DNA of 7,224 nucleotides from positions 1 to 7,224 of the forward strand of contig CAUJGI010000681.1 in NCBI GenBank assembly GCA_963169155.1. Reading direction: 5' to 3'. This DNA is from Chloroflexota bacterium (lineage in GTDB: Bacteria; Chloroflexota; Anaerolineae; Promineifilales; Promineifilaceae). This document shows, in pieces, positions 4,829 through 7,224 of this stretch. Under the pieces are notes generated by a model. It was given only the letters and a program-made list of their open reading frames with translations. It searched no databases and had not been told where the DNA came from. How positions within the stretch are numbered: position 1 is the first letter of the stretch; each line of letters opens with the position of its first letter. The position numbers and the translations under genes were made by a program.

Positions 4829-6413
4829 GCCCGCTGTTTTCAGCGTCAGCTACGGCCGCTGGGGGCAAGACAGCCTCGACTCCCCTGGCCACGGTGGGAT
4901 CAATTTCGGCCATCGACAGCAGCCCATCGTCCTGATCTACCAGTTTGTTGAGCTGGACGGTACGCTCCTTGATGCGCGCCATGATGTCCTTGGCGCGGGC
5001 GCGAATGGCGCGAATATCCTCTTCGGTGTAAAGCGGTTTGTCTTCGATGCCCATCATGTGGCGGGCCACGGCCATGAAGTCGACATGGTTCTGGTCAGCA
5101 GCGCCAAGATTCACAATTTGGGGGAGTTTGTCGGCAACGGCCGTAATCTTGTCCAGTACCTCCCGCTTGTAACGATACTCCAAAATCTCCGGGTAATAGG
5201 CGCTGTTCACCGTGCGAATGTCCAGCGCCTGCGCCTCCAGCAGCGCGGCATTGGCCTGCGCCTCACTGCGCGCCTCGACGAGCAGCTGGCGAGCATAGGC
5301 GTTGGACTGGTTAATCGCCTTCTCATGCGCCGTGTTAATTTGCGCCTGAGAGGTGGCAATATCGGCCCGGATTTCAGACAGCGTTTGCCGCAGCGAGGCC
5401 AGTTCCTTGTTCAGGTCGCCTTCGTCCTGGCTCTTGCGCAGCTCCAGCTCATACTGGTAGGTGTACGCCTCTTTGGCCACCTTCACCACCTCGGCGGCGG
5501 CCAGGTCCATGCGGTATTCCTGGCTGGACGGCTCGGCGTGGGTGATGTTGGCGTTGACAAAACGCACCGCAGGCAAAAACTGACGGTTCAGCGTCTCCAA
5601 CATGCCCTGGGTGGTTTCGCCAATCAGATCGTAAATTTCCTCCGCTTTTTGCTCGTAGATCAGGGCGCGGGTGACTTCACTGATAGCGTTGCCCAGCTTC
5701 TCCGAGAACCCGTTGACCCCACCGAGGGTGAAGATGAACTCCACCGGGTTGTCGATACGGAACTGGAGAAACAGATCTACCGAGGCGTTGACCCGGCTGG
5801 CGGTTGGCGCCTCACGGATGGGTGCGTTGTACGGGTATTCCTTGGTGGTGTTGACGATGTAGCTCACCTTACGCCGGGGATGAAAGCCCAAAAACTTGCG
5901 TCCTGGACCCACCGTTTCTTCCAACTTGCCAAATTTGGTAATGAGCGCCTGACTGCCGTCGGGCACCATGACGATGCGGGCGCGGGCCACATTAAGCACA
6001 GCAAAAGCCAGCACCAGCAAAAAGTAATGCGGACCAAAAAAGGCCGTGGCAATACCGGACCCAAACAGGGCGTCAAACGCGCCGCTCATTAACTGCCCCA
6101 CCAGGCCAAAAAAGAAGAAAACGGCCGGTAAGGTCAGGGCAAAAAAGTAGGATCCGGAGCGTTTGGGGATAACTACGGGCGAGATGATGTTGGCCGCGTC
6201 TGGCCGCGTCTCCGTCTCCGACCGGGCGAAACTGCGGTTCAACACCTCGGCGGCTTCATCCAGTGTGGAAGCCATCTGCGAGATTTTGGTGACCGCCGAC
6301 TCTCCGCCCTGGCGGGCCGAGATGAAGTCCCTGGCGTCTATCTGGAACTGCTCAAACGCGTCCGATTGAACCAATTCCGAAACACCGCGGACAAGATTTT
6401 GTACATTGGCCAT
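4815..6413 (-). CDS. SPFH/band-7 domain membrane protein, first of a pair
   Basis: The product has 532 residues. Unusually for the fold, about 85 residues precede the membrane part: a helical, charged N-terminus, then the PVVIPKRS motif (79-86) that its paralogue also carries. Two membrane segments follow (about 88-107 and 124-142). The SPFH/band-7 domain (about 145-310) contains ALITKFGKLEETVGPGRKFLGF, YPYNAP and LFLQFRIDNPVEF. A long helical coiled-coil region (about 310-400) is rich in Ala, Glu and Gln. The C-terminal 130 residues hold more helices (EEDIRAIRARAKDIMARIKERT) and a flexible end. AAGGAGG (6426-6420) lies 6 bases before the ATG, confirming the start. It is the promoter-proximal gene of a two-gene operon. 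By analogy with HflK/HflC and prohibitin pairs I infer a mixed ring in the cytoplasmic membrane; the sequence alone does not show what it scaffolds. Confidence 0.9.
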   Translation of the reverse strand: MANVQNLVRGVSELVQSDAFEQFQIDARDFISARQGGESAVTKISQMASTLDEAAEVLNRSFARSETETRPDAANIISPVVIPKRSGSYFFALTLPAVFFFFGLVGQLMSGAFDALFGSGIATAFFGPHYFLLVLAFAVLNVARARIVMVPDGSQALITKFGKLEETVGPGRKFLGFHPRRKVSYIVNTTKEYPYNAPIREAPTASRVNASVDLFLQFRIDNPVEFIFTLGGVNGFSEKLGNAISEVTRALIYEQKAEEIYDLIGETTQGMLETLNRQFLPAVRFVNANITHAEPSSQEYRMDLAAAEVVKVAKEAYTYQYELELRKSQDEGDLNKELASLRQTLSEIRADIATSQAQINTAHEKAINQSNAYARQLLVEARSEAQANAALLEAQALDIRTVNSAYYPEILEYRYKREVLDKITAVADKLPQIVNLGAADQNHVDFMAVARHMMGIEDKPLYTEEDIRAIRARAKDIMARIKERTVQLNKLVDQDDGLLSMAEIDPTVARGVEAVLPPAAVADAENSGQGGN

Positions 6414-6427
6414 GCGTGTCCTCCTTT

Positions 6428-6449
6428 TTCCGGCTGTGGTGCGCCGGAA
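6428..6449 (-). promoter_or_regulatory. 5' leader hairpin next to the ribosome binding site of the first SPFH gene
   Basis: TTCCGGC and GCCGGAA (6428-6434 and 6443-6449) form a 7-bp stem with an 8-base loop. On the - strand it is followed almost directly by AAAAGGAGG. It leaves the ribosome binding site unpaired, so it may protect or expose the site. No ligand-binding fold can be recognised. Confidence 0.4.
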
Positions 6450-6506
6450 TCCGATAAATTGACCACAAAGAGCGACAAACCTTCTTGTTTAGCGCTCTCT
6501 GGTTTC

Positions 6507-6536
6507 AATTTAGCATACTGGAGAACATTTTTTCAA
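6507..6536 (-). promoter_or_regulatory. Candidate sigma-70-type promoter of the SPFH pair
   Basis: On the - strand TTGAAA (6536-6531, 5 of 6 to the -35 consensus) is followed after 18 bases by TAAATT (6512-6507, 4 of 6 to the -10 consensus), with an extended TGC directly before it. The start would be near 6500, giving a leader of about 87 bases. Between the carboxypeptidase stop and this site there is only a poor AGCCTGGCT-TTTT hairpin-like stretch, so some read-through from the upstream gene remains possible. Confidence 0.45.
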
Positions 6537-6591
6537 TGCCAGATTGTAAAAAGCCAGGCTGTGGATACTCCATATACGTGGACCGAACTTT

Positions 6592-7224
6592 TTAGTCGCG
6601 GCCGTAAAAGTCCAACAGGGCCAACACGCCCGCCAGATTTTCGGGGAAGTCGGTGAGGGTGTGAGTGGCCAGTTCCACGGTAAACGAGGGGATATTTTGG
6701 GTGGCCAACCAGTCACTGGCGTCGCCGCTGACCGGGTAGGCGGTGAATGCGCCAAACACTTCATAGCCAGAAGCACGGCCGTATCTCTCAGCCATGTCGC
6801 GAGATGGTAAAAACGTTTCTTCACAGCTGCCCACGTACAGCCCGTCGGCCTTGCTGTGCCAGAAAACCACACCCACCGGTTTTTCGCGTAAAAAGAAGGC
6901 ACGCAGCGCGGCCGTTTCCGGTTCGGAAAACGGCACGGTGCCGCCGCTGACCAGCGTATTGCCCCACAGCGCTTCCTGCTGCCAGCCGCAGGCCCAGTTG
7001 CGGTTGAGATCAACCTGGTTGGCGTTAAAGCGCCCCACTTCAGTCTCAGCCGACACATCTTCGGGGGTAAAACGGCCGTCTACCCCCGTCACAAAAAATT
7101 GCCCATCGGGGTTGGCCGAGGGGATGATGTAGAGCGACACGTTGCGCGGAACCCGGTCCGGGTTTTCCAGAAAGTAGTCGATCAGCTCGTAGGCCAGGAG
7201 GATGGTGTTCCACTCGTAGCCGCC
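6592..7224 (-). CDS. M14-family zinc carboxypeptidase, C-terminal part (5' end outside the window)
   Basis: The frame is open from the right window edge to a TAA at 6594-6592, giving 210 residues. Signatures of M14 metallocarboxypeptidases appear in order, numbered from the first visible residue. GGYEWNT (1-7) lies next to the first zinc-ligand motif. IIPSANPDG is at 33-41. VDLNRNW (71-77) supplies the Asn-Arg pair that binds the substrate carboxylate. PFSEPET is at 98-104. WHS (122-124) holds the third zinc-ligand histidine. AYPVSGDASDW (162-172) fits the Tyr-bearing substrate loop. FTVEL (181-185) carries the catalytic glutamate at 184. The first zinc-binding histidine and any signal peptide lie outside. 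The enzyme would cleave C-terminal residues from peptides or peptidoglycan-derived peptides; substrate and location cannot be told. A GTG at 7140-7138 is internal to the family homology and is not the start. Confidence 0.9.
   Translation of the reverse strand, partial: GGYEWNTILLAYELIDYFLENPDRVPRNVSLYIIPSANPDGQFFVTGVDGRFTPEDVSAETEVGRFNANQVDLNRNWACGWQQEALWGNTLVSGGTVPFSEPETAALRAFFLREKPVGVVFWHSKADGLYVGSCEETFLPSRDMAERYGRASGYEVFGAFTAYPVSGDASDWLATQNIPSFTVELATHTLTDFPENLAGVLALLDFYGRD

Noticed and set aside
4827..6092. 421-codon open frame on the + strand, antisense to the first SPFH gene
   Set aside because: It lies wholly inside a gene with clear family motifs and a good ribosome binding site. Its product (His/Gly/Leu/Arg-rich, no recognisable domain) is typical of the antisense frame of a GC-rich gene.
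6545..6591. Intrinsic terminator after the carboxypeptidase gene
   Set aside because: Only a three- to four-base stem (AGCC-T-GGCT overlapping) precedes the T-run on the - strand, too weak to call.
6510..7058. 182-codon open frame on the - strand in a second frame of the carboxypeptidase region
   Set aside because: The other frame carries all the M14 motifs; this one is an Arg/Pro/Trp-rich shadow.

Overview
The window is a GC-rich (roughly 55-60% by eye) bacterial chromosomal segment with six protein-coding genes, two of them cut by the window edges. No RNA gene, CRISPR array, insertion sequence or transposase is visible. The protein families (a DUF2207 membrane protein, a Pro/Thr-stalked surface protein, paired SPFH/band-7 proteins and an M14 carboxypeptidase with a GYEWN motif) and the frequent palindrome ACGGCCGT suggest Chloroflexota (Anaerolineae-like). 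That assignment is an inference from memory of similar proteins and was not tested by a search.

Left half, + strand. The window opens with the last 56 residues of a small acidic CxxC protein that resembles YgiT/MqsA-type zinc-finger antitoxins. A 238-base spacer follows, holding a near-perfect inverted repeat with helically phased AATT tracts and a TTGCGCAA repeat. Next is a secreted-then-anchored DUF2207 protein (410-2101), whose start is reset to the ATG behind a good ribosome binding site. The next spacer (2102-2358) holds a C-rich/G-rich palindromic element with a G-quadruplex pattern on each strand, then a very strong intrinsic terminator only 27 bases before the next start codon. The gene after it (2359-3354) encodes an unrecognised exported protein: signal peptide, Gly/Trp-containing beta-type ectodomain, Pro/Thr stalk and C-terminal membrane anchor.

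Centre. The + strand genes converge on the - strand operon at 3355-3507. This gap holds a REP-like multi-hairpin repeat (3361-3453) and a perfectly palindromic bidirectional terminator (3466-3505).

Right half, - strand. Two tandem, paralogous SPFH/band-7 genes are translationally coupled through a TGATG overlap (upstream gene 4815-6413, downstream gene 3508-4815). A plausible promoter (TTGAAA, 18 bases, TGC-TAAATT) lies about 95 bases before the first gene. They probably form one hetero-oligomeric membrane scaffold, by analogy with HflK/HflC or the two prohibitins. Upstream, and probably separate, is the C-terminal two-thirds or so of an M14 zinc carboxypeptidase, cut by the right edge.

The shared theme is the cell envelope: four or five of the six products are exported or membrane-embedded. 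Nothing here is a demonstrably new defence or mobile system. The most unusual items are the SPFH pair with its pre-band-7 membrane hairpin, the ACGGCCGT enrichment and the structured intergenic elements.
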